DNA from: Chryseobacterium sp. 52
GTDB lineage: Bacteria; Bacteroidota; Bacteroidia; Flavobacteriales; Weeksellaceae
Assembly: GCF_002754245.1 (NCBI RefSeq)
Contig: NZ_PEEX01000001.1
Span: forward strand, 1,716,001-1,780,000
DNA: 64,000 nt
Reading direction: 5' to 3'
In this document: one piece after another, positions 18,607 to 26,725 of the stretch
How the letters are laid out: each line of letters starts with the position of its first letter
Numbering within the stretch: the stretch's first letter is position 1
The notes under the pieces: model-generated
Told to the model about the DNA's origin: nothing
Database searches by the model: none
Seen by the model: only the letters and a program-made list of their open reading frames with translations
Translations under genes and position numbers: made by a program

Positions 18607-19194
18607 ATGAAAAAATTGTATTGTTTTGATTTTGACGGAACCCTAACGTATAAAGATACTATGTTTATGTATCTTAAATTCTATGATTCTACAAAATTCC
18701 GGATACAATTTTTAAGACATGTTCCCCTTTTTATCCTCCTGAAACTCAAACTTGCCGAAACAGAAAAAGTAAAGAAAAGTTTTATAGGCTCTATTCTGAA
18801 AGGACAGACCCGGGAAAAAATCGAAATGAAGTCTAAACAGTTTTTCGAGCATCATTATCCGAAGATTGTAAGAGAAAATGCCCTGGACTTTATACAAAAT
18901 ATCGATAGGAATAATACACAAAGTTTATTGGTTACCGCTTCACTGGATATCTGGGTGAAACCCTTCGCTGAAGAATTGAAAATGCATCTGGTATCCACAC
19001 GTGCAGAGTTTAAGAACGGTATTTTTACAGGTAATTTTATCGGTAAAAACTGCAACGGAAAAGAAAAACTGGTAAGAATAAAAGCTGAAATACACGATTC
19101 TAAATACGATAAAATAATCGCTTTCGGAGATACTTCCGGAGACCGCCAGATGCTTAAGTGGGCAAATGAAGGTCATTACCAATTTTTTCACTAA
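18607..19194 (+). CDS. HAD-IB family phosphatase
   Basis: A 195-residue haloacid-dehalogenase-type hydrolase. Motif I is FDFDGTLT at the N-terminus, motif II lies in LLVTASLD (about residue 102) and motif IV in AFGDTSGDRQML near the C-terminus. It follows the SDR gene by five bases. In this operon it likely removes the 5-phosphate from polyprenyl-phosphoryl-5-phosphoribose between the UbiA and DprE1 steps; in some bacteria, as I recall, an HAD domain is fused to the UbiA enzyme, which supports this guess. Confidence 0.82.
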   Translation: MKKLYCFDFDGTLTYKDTMFMYLKFYDSTKFRIQFLRHVPLFILLKLKLAETEKVKKSFIGSILKGQTREKIEMKSKQFFEHHYPKIVRENALDFIQNIDRNNTQSLLVTASLDIWVKPFAEELKMHLVSTRAEFKNGIFTGNFIGKNCNGKEKLVRIKAEIHDSKYDKIIAFGDTSGDRQMLKWANEGHYQFFH

Positions 19195-19217
19195 TTTTGA
19201 AAGGTAAAAATGTAGAA

Positions 19218-19682
19218 ATGAAAAGACTGCTTATTTTGGGGACTGCCATCTTAATGAGCTGTACAGCCACACCATCTCAGGGACCGTCAGCAATGCAAAA
19301 AAATGCAGAGTTGCTTGTTTCTGAGTCGCAGGGCGGTACGGATGCAGCCGGATTTACTGTTATTAAGAATGAAAATGAATTCCGAAACTCTATCAAGGGG
19401 AGTTTTGGTCTTATTGATCTGAAAAATGAACCCTCTGTTAACTATCCGAAATTTCCTAAAAACAAAAAAGTGATTTTGTACCATATGGGAAGTTTCAGAT
19501 CAGGCAGCCACAGAGTAACCAGTATCAAAAGTGTATATGTGAAAAGCAATGTACTGTACGTAGAAATTCCGCTAATCCCTTCGGGAGGAATGGAAATTCA
19601 GGTGATTTCAAACCCGTGGTTTATTTTTGCTGTTCCTTCAGATTATCAGTTTACCTCAGTAGAATTAAAATATTCCAATTAA
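19218..19682 (+). CDS. PrcB-like lipoprotein
   Basis: A 154-residue lipoprotein with lipobox LMSCTA (Cys about 14). The mature region resembles the 'protease complex subunit PrcB' family (FTVIKNENEFRNSI at its start and a C-terminal IQVISNPWFIFAVPS). An in-frame TTG at 19197 exists, but ATG 19218 starts directly on the signal peptide. It sits between the HAD phosphatase and cysteine desulfurase genes with tiny gaps, so it may be transcribed with either. Confidence 0.7.
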   Translation: MKRLLILGTAILMSCTATPSQGPSAMQKNAELLVSESQGGTDAAGFTVIKNENEFRNSIKGSFGLIDLKNEPSVNYPKFPKNKKVILYHMGSFRSGSHRVTSIKSVYVKSNVLYVEIPLIPSGGMEIQVISNPWFIFAVPSDYQFTSVELKYSN

Positions 19683-19683
19683 A

Positions 19684-20859
19684 ATGAACAAGATATATTT
19701 AGATAACGCTGCAACGACCCCTCTTTCAGAAGAAGTCATAGATGCAATGGTTGGTACCATGAAAATGAATTTCGGAAATCCTTCTTCTACCCACAGCTTT
19801 GGTCAGGAAGCAAAAATCCTTATCGAAAATGTAAGAAGACAGGTTGCAGATTATCTTCATGTAACTCCTGCGGAGATTATTTTTACTTCGTGTGGAACAG
19901 AATCTAATAATATGATCATCAAATCCAGTGTGGAACACCTTGGAATAGAAAGAATCATAAGCACTCCGCTGGAACATAAATGTGTTTCAGAGACTATTCT
20001 GGATATGAAAAGCAGAAAAGGAGTAGAAGTCAACTACATCCGTCCTAATGAAAAAGGGGATGTAGATCTTAATAAACTGGAAGAGTTATTAAAAGCTTCA
20101 GATAAGAAAACATTGGTCAGCTTAATGCATGCCAATAACGAGATCGGAAATATCGTGGATATCAAAAGGATCGCAGAACTCTGTAAAGCAAATAATGCTC
20201 TTTTCCATTCCGATACGGTACAGACTATGGCCCACATGAACCTGGATTTCTCAGATATTATGTTAGACTTTGCGTCATGCAGTGCCCACAAATTTCATGG
20301 CCCTAAAGGAGTAGGTTTTGCTTTCATCAGAAAAGCATCAGGGATGAAGGGAATTATCACAGGTGGCCCTCAGGAAAGAAGCTTAAGAGCTGGAACTGAA
20401 AATGTAAGCGGTATCGTAGGTCTTGGTAAAGCATTGGAAATTTCTCTGAATCATATGGAGGAATATACCCATCATATGCAGACCATCAAAGATTACGCGA
20501 TAGAAAGACTTTCTGCTGTGATTCCGGGTATTAAATTCAATGGAAGAAGTGCAGAGAAGGAAAACAGCCTTTATACGGTTTTAAGTGCCCTGTTACCTTA
20601 TAAAAATCCTTTGATAGGGCTTCAGTTGGATATGAAAGGAATTGCTATTTCTCAGGGAAGCGCTTGTTCTTCGGGAGCATCGAAACCTTCCATGGTGATG
20701 ATGATGGTTCTTTCCGAAGATGAAATGGATCATTGTACACCATTGCGTATTTCTTTCAGCCATATGACGACAAAAGAGGAGATCGATGCTCTGGCAACAG
20801 CTTTAGAAGAAATTTCAAAAGACTTTGCTATAGAAAAAACAAATGTTGAGCATAGATAG
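19684..20859 (+). CDS. Cysteine desulfurase (NifS/IscS type)
   Basis: A 391-residue PLP enzyme that extracts sulfur from cysteine for Fe-S clusters and thiolated tRNA. The N-terminus IYLDNAATTPLS, the PLP-binding Lys in CSAHKFHGPKG (about residue 202) and the catalytic Cys in SQGSACSSGASKP (about 325) are present. No iscU or iscR neighbours are visible, so the specific pathway is open. It starts one base after the stop of the PrcB-like gene. Confidence 0.93.
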   Translation: MNKIYLDNAATTPLSEEVIDAMVGTMKMNFGNPSSTHSFGQEAKILIENVRRQVADYLHVTPAEIIFTSCGTESNNMIIKSSVEHLGIERIISTPLEHKCVSETILDMKSRKGVEVNYIRPNEKGDVDLNKLEELLKASDKKTLVSLMHANNEIGNIVDIKRIAELCKANNALFHSDTVQTMAHMNLDFSDIMLDFASCSAHKFHGPKGVGFAFIRKASGMKGIITGGPQERSLRAGTENVSGIVGLGKALEISLNHMEEYTHHMQTIKDYAIERLSAVIPGIKFNGRSAEKENSLYTVLSALLPYKNPLIGLQLDMKGIAISQGSACSSGASKPSMVMMMVLSEDEMDHCTPLRISFSHMTTKEEIDALATALEEISKDFAIEKTNVEHR

Positions 20860-20878
20860 TCTTATTGCTTAAATATCG

Positions 20879-20886
20879 TAATTTTG
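20879..20886 (+). promoter_or_regulatory. -7 box TAATTTTG upstream of trxA
   Basis: An exact TAnnTTTG match about 60 bases before the thioredoxin start. A TTG at the standard spacing is not present. Confidence 0.35.
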
Positions 20887-20945
20887 AATATCCGATTAAG
20901 GAATAGAATAAGAAAATAATATTAATTTAAAATAAAAGAAACAAA

Positions 20946-21263
20946 ATGGCTTTAGAAATTACGGACAGCTCATTTCAGGAAACGGTTTTAAAATCAGATA
21001 AACCGGTATTGGTAGACTTTTGGGCAGTATGGTGTGGACCATGCAGAACTTTGGGACCAATCATCGAAGAAGTAGCATCAGATTTTGAAGGAAAAGCGGT
21101 AGTAGGGAAAGTAGATGTAGACAACAATCAGGAAATTTCAATGCAGTATGGCATCAGAAATATCCCTACAGTTCTGATTTTTAAGAACGGTGAGGTCGTT
21201 GATAAATTAGTAGGGGTGACTCCAAAAGAGATTATCGCTGAAAAATTAAGCGCTCATTTGTAA
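20946..21263 (+). CDS. trxA: Thioredoxin
   Basis: A 105-residue cytosolic thiol-disulfide reductase with the active site WCGPC at about residues 29-33, the conserved cis-Pro in RNIPTVLIF and the usual length. It has its own likely promoter and terminator. Confidence 0.96.
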   Translation: MALEITDSSFQETVLKSDKPVLVDFWAVWCGPCRTLGPIIEEVASDFEGKAVVGKVDVDNNQEISMQYGIRNIPTVLIFKNGEVVDKLVGVTPKEIIAEKLSAHL

Positions 21264-21284
21264 AAAATAACTTTGATAATGAAT

Positions 21285-21309
21285 GCCTTCCGTTTTTGGA
21301 AGGCTTTTT
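21285..21309 (+). terminator. Rho-independent terminator after trxA
   Basis: Stem GCCTTCC/GGAAGGC (21285-21291 with 21298-21304) followed by five T. Confidence 0.8.
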
Positions 21310-21322
21310 GTTTGTAAATAAT

Positions 21323-21352
21323 TTGCAGGTAATGAAAAAAGGTGTAATTTTG
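21323..21352 (+). promoter_or_regulatory. Promoter of the tRNA-Asp array
   Basis: TTG (21323-21325), 19 bases, then TAATTTTG (21345-21352): a full match to the Bacteroidota consensus. The predicted start lies about 35 bases before the first tRNA. Confidence 0.65.
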
Positions 21353-21395
21353 CAATCACAAAAAAGAAACAACGTTCTTTAAACATTAAAAAAAT

Positions 21396-21469
21396 GATCC
21401 GGTAGTTCAGCTGGTTAGAATGCCGCCCTGTCACGGCGGAGGTCGCGGGTTCGAGTCCCGTCCGGATCG
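21396..21469 (+). tRNA. tRNA-Asp (GTC), copy 1
   Basis: 74 bases with a 7-bp acceptor stem (GATCCGG/CCGGATC), anticodon loop CTGTCAC giving GTC, the TTCGAGT T-loop and discriminator G. CCA is not encoded. Confidence 0.97.
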
Positions 21470-21503
21470 CAAAAGTTTTTCAATTTACTTTTAAAAAAAA
21501 TTA

Positions 21504-21577
21504 GATCCGGTAGTTCAGCTGGTTAGAATGCCGCCCTGTCACGGCGGAGGTCGCGGGTTCGAGTCCCGTCCGGATCG
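21504..21577 (+). tRNA. tRNA-Asp (GTC), copy 2
   Basis: Identical in sequence to copy 1; separated from it by 34 bases of AT-rich spacer. Confidence 0.97.
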
Positions 21578-21610
21578 CAGAAGTTTTGTCAATTTCTTTT
21601 AAAAAAAATT

Positions 21611-21684
21611 GATCCGGTAGTTCAGCTGGTTAGAATGCCGCCCTGTCACGGCGGAGGTCGCGGGTTCGAGTCCCGTCCGGATCG
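21611..21684 (+). tRNA. tRNA-Asp (GTC), copy 3
   Basis: Identical in sequence to copy 1; separated from copy 2 by 33 bases. Confidence 0.97.
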
Positions 21685-21716
21685 CAGAAGTTTTGTCAAT
21701 TTACTTTAAAAAAATT

Positions 21717-21790
21717 GATCCGGTAGTTCAGCTGGTTAGAATGCCGCCCTGTCACGGCGGAGGTCGCGGGTTCGAGTCCCGTCCGGATCG
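21717..21790 (+). tRNA. tRNA-Asp (GTC), copy 4
   Basis: Identical in sequence to copy 1; separated from copy 3 by 32 bases. It is the last gene before the decayed accessory region. Confidence 0.97.
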
Positions 21791-21815
21791 CAACTACAAT
21801 ATCAAAGTAGTACAA

Positions 21816-21849
21816 AAAGCTTTAAAACATACGTTTTAAAGCTTTTTTT
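21816..21849 (+). terminator. Rho-independent terminator of the tRNA array
   Basis: A perfect 13-bp stem (21816-21828 with 21833-21845, AAAGCTTTAAAAC) with a 4-base loop, followed by more T. Confidence 0.85.
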
Positions 21850-21903
21850 GTTTTATGTCTGTTCAAAGAGAACTAAAAAAACACAATCTGAAAGTGAGCT
21901 ATT

Positions 21904-21984
21904 CAGTGACCTGTTGAAACAGGTTAAAAAAGGTCACTGGAAATTCAGATAAAGTTTGTTTTGGAGCTAGTTCAGCAACTGAAC
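21904..21984. repeat. Nested inverted repeats upstream of an integrase remnant
   Basis: CAGTGACC (21904-21911) pairs with GGTCACTG (21932-21939). Inside it CCTGTT (21910-21915) pairs with AACAGG (21918-21923). A second palindrome GTTCAG-caa-CTGAAC follows at 21970-21984. They lie between the tRNA array and the start of an integrase fragment, where recombinase or repressor sites would be expected. The function is inference. Confidence 0.45.
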
Positions 21985-22037
21985 ATCTTGTGATAAGTTT
22001 TACGAAGGTTAATTTTAAATCTTAAAAGCTAAACGAA

Positions 22038-22133
22038 ATGAACAAGACATTCAATTTACTTTTCTATGTAAAAAAATCTAAAATCAATTTTGTAGGAGAG
22101 TCTCCTATTTATTTACGAATTACCATCGACAGC
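22038..22133 (+). pseudogene. Tyrosine recombinase fragment (N-terminal arm-binding domain only)
   Basis: The first 32 or so residues (start MNKTFNLLFYVKKSK, then SPIYLRITID) match the arm DNA-binding domain at the N-terminus of Bacteroidota tyrosine integrases. The core-binding and catalytic domains are missing: the frame continues directly into an RHS-type sequence. It is the truncated remains of an island integrase located at a tRNA locus. Confidence 0.65.
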
Positions 22134-22855
22134 TTCGGAAAACCGTTTCAGACGGTCAGCATCAAATCGAGTCATACGAAGGACATGGTACAGCATATTC
22201 CCTATGACCGCTTCGGAAGAAGTTTTGACCGCTGGAATCCTGTTCCGATGACTTCCCTGGGAGGCGCCATCCAGGACAGCATTGCCGTTAAAAGCACCGC
22301 AGTATCCGTTTATGGAGACAACCGGCCATTTTCGCATACCGTATTGGAAAAATCCCCACTTGGCCGCACACTCAATAGCATATCTTCAGGACAGGAATGG
22401 CAGATCCATCCCGTAAACATGGGCTATTATGCCAATAAAGCCAATGAGGTCAAAAAATATACGGTAACCATCGGTTGGACCGAAGGAAGAACAGATGATG
22501 TACTTTCAATGTCAGGGTTTTATCCTGCCAATACCCTCGTTAAAACATCAGTAACCGATGGGGATGGGTAAAACAATCCAAAGTCTATCATAAAAGACTC
22601 ACGACAGATACTGAAAGACAGATCACACAGACGTTTGAATATGACGACCAGGGAAGGCTGAAAAAAAAATATCACCAAGTAGACAGTAATCAACAGGAGC
22701 TGCTCGCTGAAAATACCTATAATGAGCTTTCGCAACTCATCAATAAAAAAACAGGAAATAATCTTCAGAGCATGGATTATATCTATGATGTAAGAGGCGG
22801 ACTGAAAAAAATCAATGACCCAGCCAACCTGAACGGGAAACTTTTTGCCTATTGA
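22134..22855 (+). pseudogene. RHS/DUF6443-type repeat protein fragments
   Basis: In frame with the integrase start, residues to 22571 read as the N-terminal part of a DUF6443/RHS protein (YDRFGRSFDRWNPVPM, LEKSPLGRTLN, GWTEGRTDDVLSMSG, YPANTLVKTSVTD). After a stop at 22569-22571, a second frame from about 22565 to 22855 gives the late part of such a protein (FEYDDQGRLKKKYHQ, TYNELSQLINKKTGN, YDVRGGLKKINDPANL). The middle and the C-terminal core and toxin are gone. RHS proteins are large secreted toxins or wall-associated proteins; this one is dead. Confidence 0.7.
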
Positions 22856-23099
22856 TGAAGCGGAAGGTCTGGGAAGCAATTACGAAATGTTACATAAACT
22901 AGCAAAAAAGGAACAGTACCAAATCATTGCCATGTCAATCGAAACTGCAGATGACATTAATGAAGAAGGACAATATATCTATATCATGCACGACAATAAA
23001 GATGCTAATGGCTTGAGCTATGTGCCACCATTGGGGATTTTTAATAAAGGACAATTAACACAAAACATCACTGAAATCTTTGAAGAAACTACAGAGTAA
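22845..23099 (+). pseudogene. C-terminal fragment of an SMC-like ATPase (tentative)
   Basis: About 84 residues that begin inside the RHS fragment in another frame. The start LPIDEAEGLGSNYEMLHKL, then QYQIIAMSIET, resembles the Walker B and following helix and strand at the C-terminus of SMC/condensin-like ATPases. There is no proper start codon (TTG within the junction) and no upstream part, so it is a truncated piece. A short readable stretch in another frame (23074-23194, with KDFTWPILKALNDLYEKKK) follows and may be more of the same debris. The family call is weak. Confidence 0.35.
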
Positions 23100-23227
23100 A
23101 GATTTTACATGGCCTATATTAAAAGCGTTGAATGATCTGTATGAAAAAAAGAAAACAACAGCAAAAATTCAGCAGATAGATTATATCTGTTAATGACACA
23201 AACAGAACTTATTGCTCAAAAAAAAGG

Positions 23228-23532
23228 AAATAAGAGAACGGTTATTTCCCCATCTCATACTCTGGCCATCCATAATCCCCAGACCGGCAGCTGTATTCTG
23301 AACCCCTTTTTATCCTGATTTTCTCCCTGAGCTTAGATAATAAAAGATCGAAAACTTCCAGGTTACACTACTTTGAATAGTAATAATAAACCTATTGCTA
23401 CTTGGGGAAAGTTAATAAAGAGCATTCGCCATTGACAGACTGTTTTTCAAGATAGCTGATGGCGTTCCAGATGACATGCAGATCATGTTTTCTAAATTGC
23501 CACTGAGCCTGGGTTAGATCGGTTAAATACAT
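23228..23532 (-). mobile_element. IS5-family transposase remnant, N-terminal part
   Basis: Reading leftward from ATG 23532 the frame gives MYLTDLTQAQWQF, then HDLHVIWNAISYLEK, the usual N-terminus of IS5-family transposases in Flavobacteriia. TAG replaces a Trp codon in the FPKWQ box, VYYYYSK and NLEVFDLLLSKLREK follow with further stops, and after a frameshift GIMDGQSMRWGNNRSL appears. An internal deletion is likely. The element has no intact ends and ends where its catalytic part should continue. Confidence 0.75.
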
Positions 23533-23634
23533 TGATGTTTTGTTTTGCAATCTTAAAAGGGCAATTTTTTTCAGATTTTTAGTCCTTACTCTTTTTTTAT
23601 TTTATTTTTTAAACAGGCTTTTAAATATTATTAA

Positions 23635-23642
23635 TAAATTTG
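23635..23642 (+). promoter_or_regulatory. -7 box TAAATTTG immediately upstream of panD
   Basis: A TAnnTTTG match that ends only four bases before the panD ATG. If used, the mRNA would be leaderless or nearly so. No TTG is visible at the usual distance. Confidence 0.4.
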
Positions 23643-23646
23643 CACC

Positions 23647-23997
23647 ATGTTAATAGAAGTATTCAAATCTAAAATTCACAGGGTTAGAGTTACGGCTTCG
23701 GACCTTAATTATATTGGAAGTATTACCATTGATGAAGATCTTATAGAAGCTGCAGGTCTGGTAGTCGGAGAAAGGGTTTATATTGTGAATGTCAACAACG
23801 GAGAACGTTTTGACACTTACGTTATCAAAGGAAAAAGAAAATCTGGAGAAGTTTGTCTAAATGGTCCTGCTGCACGAAAAGTTCAGCGTGATGACATCAT
23901 TATCATCATTGCTTACGCACAAATGACGCAGGAAGAGGCTCAGGAATTCCAACCAAAGATTGTTTTCCCGGACGAAAAAACAAATCTTCTCACTTAA
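23647..23997 (+). CDS. panD: Aspartate 1-decarboxylase
   Basis: A 116-residue pyruvoyl enzyme that converts aspartate to beta-alanine for pantothenate/CoA. The proenzyme self-cleavage site is the Gly-Ser in YIGSITID (about residues 24-25), with the conserved KIHRVRVT and [13 protein letters not shown] regions and full length. It is the only clearly intact core gene between the tRNA array and the PPTase, flanked by an IS5 remnant and a dead membrane gene. The downstream third NRPS seems to use beta-alanine, so this enzyme may also feed that pathway. Confidence 0.95.
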   Translation: MLIEVFKSKIHRVRVTASDLNYIGSITIDEDLIEAAGLVVGERVYIVNVNNGERFDTYVIKGKRKSGEVCLNGPAARKVQRDDIIIIIAYAQMTQEEAQEFQPKIVFPDEKTNLLT

Positions 23998-24000
23998 TAT

Positions 24001-24610
24001 ATGGAGAAGAAATCAAACAAAAACTTTAAAATCTTTGCTCATTGTAGTAATTTCACTTGCTTTTGTAAGCTTTTTTTATGTTTTGCGCTCAAAGGATTAA
24101 ATTTTTAGGTTATTCAAAAATCTTTGGCGAAAGCAAATTATCTTTGGGTAGTGTTTGCACTCTTAGCGTATTAGTTCTGCGCCATTCGCTGGAATTTATT
24201 ACTGGAGCGGAGCCAATGGGGGCATAAAATATCTACTTCAAATGCATTTTGGTTTTTATCATTCGGATATTTAATGAATCTTACAATTCCAAGAAGTGGT
24301 GAATTAGCCAGAGCGACAGCTTTATATGGTGTATAAAAAAGTTCCTGCTAATAAATCTTTCGGCACTATTATTCTGGAAAAAGTTGTTGATTTGATTTGG
24401 ATGTTTGAATTTCTGCTTTTAACGGTTATTTTTAAATTTAAAGCAATTGTATCTTTCTACGATTTCGTCATTGAACAAAAGATAAAAAATAAGTTTTTGA
24501 ACCTAATTTTTTTGAAAGAATGATGATGAAATTAGGTGTTGAACATTTTGATTCTTTTTATTTTTATCTAAAAATTCTTTTTGTAGTTTTATTAAAGAGC
24601 TCTTATTGAT
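24001..24610 (+). pseudogene. Decayed flippase-like / lysylphosphatidylglycerol synthase TM-family gene
   Basis: It starts with ATG 24001, three bases after the panD stop. Pieces in shifting frames read SLAFVS, ALKGLNF, SLAKANYLWVV, CAIRWNLLLE, SFGYLMNLTIPRSGELARATALYGV and KSFGTIILEKVVDLIWM, the pattern of the UPF0104/AglD flippase-like family. At least two frameshifts and several stops (after LNF, AY and YGV) destroy it, and the C-terminal half is missing. It was probably cotranscribed with panD before decay. Confidence 0.75.
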
Positions 24611-24916
24611 TATTACAAATATAAAAGGGAAGCTTTAATTAGTCAATTATGCAAATAAATACAAATGAATTATATATTAATAAATTGATAAACAAATGGT
24701 TAATGTGTTTCTCAGGTTGAGTATTTAAATGTACCAGATATACTTTATCTAAAATGTCACTTTTACCACTACCATATAGAAACAACATAGATTGAATTTA
24801 TACACCTAGAATTTTATATTCTAGATTGGTACATTATCTTTTAGAATGACTGTTTTATTTCATTTCAATTAACAAGATCTTTGTGTCGACAATTATTTTT
24901 AAATGACACTGAATGC
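24611..24916. other. AT-rich debris
   Basis: No gene or recognisable fragment seen; one small inverted repeat (TAGAAT...ATTCTA near 24808-24825). Confidence 0.4.
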
Positions 24917-25730
24917 ATGGAGAGCAACGAGGTCAGTAATCACGTCTATTCACCGGCATTCGTGCTAGGAATCTTTAGCAATGCTTTGAAGCTCAATGCA
25001 ACGGTCAATCTGATCTATCTGAAAGGCAGATATGCTTTTGTTAGTGGTAAATCCTACGGGACTATTATTATGATCTTCCTTTTTCAGAATGTGATCACAC
25101 TTTGATAGAGACTCATATTTCTTCATTGCTCAGGCCAATAATGAGGCCTACACACTCAGAGGCTTTATTGAGAAAAGCATTAAAATTCTTCAATAGAGCT
25201 TCGTTTTGTTGTGGACGAGATCGTTTAGCAGGAAGAAAAATCCATCTCCGAAGAAAAATTGGAAAGGTGCGGGCTGTGATCCAGAAAAAACTGGAGACAT
25301 GATCAAAAGATCTTGAAAACCTGATCAGGGATAAGATGCTCAAAGATGAAAAGGTCAGGGTCGCTAATATTTATGGAAATAATGCGATTGTCTAGAAGGA
25401 TTTTTTCGGAGGACTGGATGTTTCCTAAAAATATTTTGATATTTCAGAGCACAGCTGCAATATCACTTCCTCTACGGCGATTATTTCCAAACTGAAGGAA
25501 ATTTCAGCTTTAGATTATGACATTGTTGACTTGCTCAGGGGAGGAGGACCGCCATAGTATGGAAACTTTTAATGACCTGAGCTTATCCGAATTATTCATA
25601 ACAATGAAGCATGTCAATGTTACGGCTATCGGTCATACGGTAGATGAGACGTTATTGGATAAGCTAGCCGACAAGCGTTTTCATTTACCTCACGAGTACG
25701 GCGCTGGATTGACTTCTTTTTTTCTCTATT
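24917..25730 (+). pseudogene. xseA: Decayed exodeoxyribonuclease VII large subunit
   Basis: Fragments in all three frames line up with XseA in order: VYSPAFVLGIFSNALKLN, NLIYLKGRYAFVSGKSYG, NNEAYTLRGFIEKSIK, IQKKLET, IRDKMLKDEKVRVANIYG, ALDYDIVDLL with RGGG, METFNDLSLSELF, VTAIGHTVDETLLDKLAD and RFHLPHEYGAGL. Frameshifts and stops occur every 50-150 bases. The intact protein would be one of the two ExoVII subunits. The N-terminal OB fold is poorly seen, and the copy looks like an accessory, island-borne paralogue rather than the housekeeping gene; this last point is inference. Confidence 0.75.
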
Positions 25731-26245
25731 TAAAAATGACGAGTATATTCCCAATGAATTTAGAGATTCAAAACTTATTAAAATAGTTGCATCGTTCCTT
25801 TTTTCATCTAAATCTGTAATAAATTCACTCAGGTTGATCAGGGAATCATTTTTAGATCATTTTACATTTCATATTTGATATCATTGATTTAGATGTTATC
25901 GTCATCTCGCTGGACACAGTTTTGAAGATAAGCTGATCCAATCATTATGTTTAAAAATGGGGTAAACATTTTCATTGTAATAATTTTTGTTTAGTTATCC
26001 CGACGTCGGATGATTGTGAATTCTGAAGCCAAAGTTATCCGGTTAGTGCCTAGAAAAAAATGTATTTCGGCACTATTTTAAAATAGTTAAGTCTCAATTT
26101 TAAAATAGTACCATCTAATTAATACACATATTATTAATCAGATTTGTGTAGGTTTTGTGACTTAAAAAGGTATGATTGACTAGAAAAGATAGTATTTAAA
26201 GATAAAATGCGTATTTTTGATATGATGAGGTTCTAATAATACTAT
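25731..26245. other. AT-rich debris with one readable 50-residue stretch
   Basis: From about 25720 to 25878 one plus frame is open and protein-like (NDEYIPNEFRDSKLIKIV, later LRLIRESFLDHF) but has no start and matches nothing I know. The rest shows no gene. Confidence 0.35.
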
Positions 26246-26572
26246 ATGGAAAAGTTAAATTACTTTCTCGTCCTCTTTTTTGAATCTTCTCGACTCATAT
26301 TTTCGAAACAAAAAAAAGAGAGGACCTTCTGGGTGATCAGAGAAAATTATCAAAAAATGACTATTGATGACATTCGAGCAATGCCATTTGTTGTAGGTAA
26401 TCTTAATGAATTAACCTACTTTTTACTAATCTATCAGCATTTCGACACACTATCAAAAAGTGAGGTTGACTTTGATACATTTAAACTAAAAAAGCAAAAA
26501 GTATACTCTACACAATTCAGATTTCAAATGGTTTTCATCCAGTGGATTAAAATTCATAGTAGAATACAATGA
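26246..26572 (+). pseudogene. Unrecognised small gene, probably broken
   Basis: A 108-residue frame from ATG 26246 contains FWVIRENYQKMTIDDIRAMP and VVGNLNELTYFLLIYQHFD and matches no family I know. Near 26530 a neighbouring frame reads on as protein-like (KWFSSSGLKFIVEYNENID), then after one stop VWDKILVLIDWVLVNPNQ and METKLLTAQEKQLKSS to 26726. This suggests a frameshifted longer gene ending just before the PPTase. Whether the 108-residue form is expressed cannot be judged. Confidence 0.35.
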
Positions 26573-26725
26573 AAATATTGACTATAAAATAATGTAGCTC
26601 GTCTGGGATAAGATATTAGTGCTGATTGATTGGGTTTTGGTAAATCCAAATCAGGCTATTATGGAAACCAAATTATTAACCGCTCAAGAGAAGCAACTCA
26701 AGAGCTCCATAAATATTGATTTTTA

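Larger units (their letters stand above)
21396..21790 (+). repeat. Tandem array of ~107-bp units (tRNA-Asp plus spacer)
   Basis: Four copies of tRNA-Asp alternate with near-identical spacers (AGTTTT, TCAATTT and an A-run in each). Spacers differ by a few bases while the tRNA bodies do not, so the units arose by tandem duplication. The array would be one transcript from the promoter at 21323 to the terminator at 21816. Confidence 0.9.

Noticed and set aside
21396..21790. Regular repeats that could suggest a CRISPR array
   Set aside because: The repeat unit folds as tRNA-Asp and the spacers are near-identical to each other, unlike CRISPR spacers.
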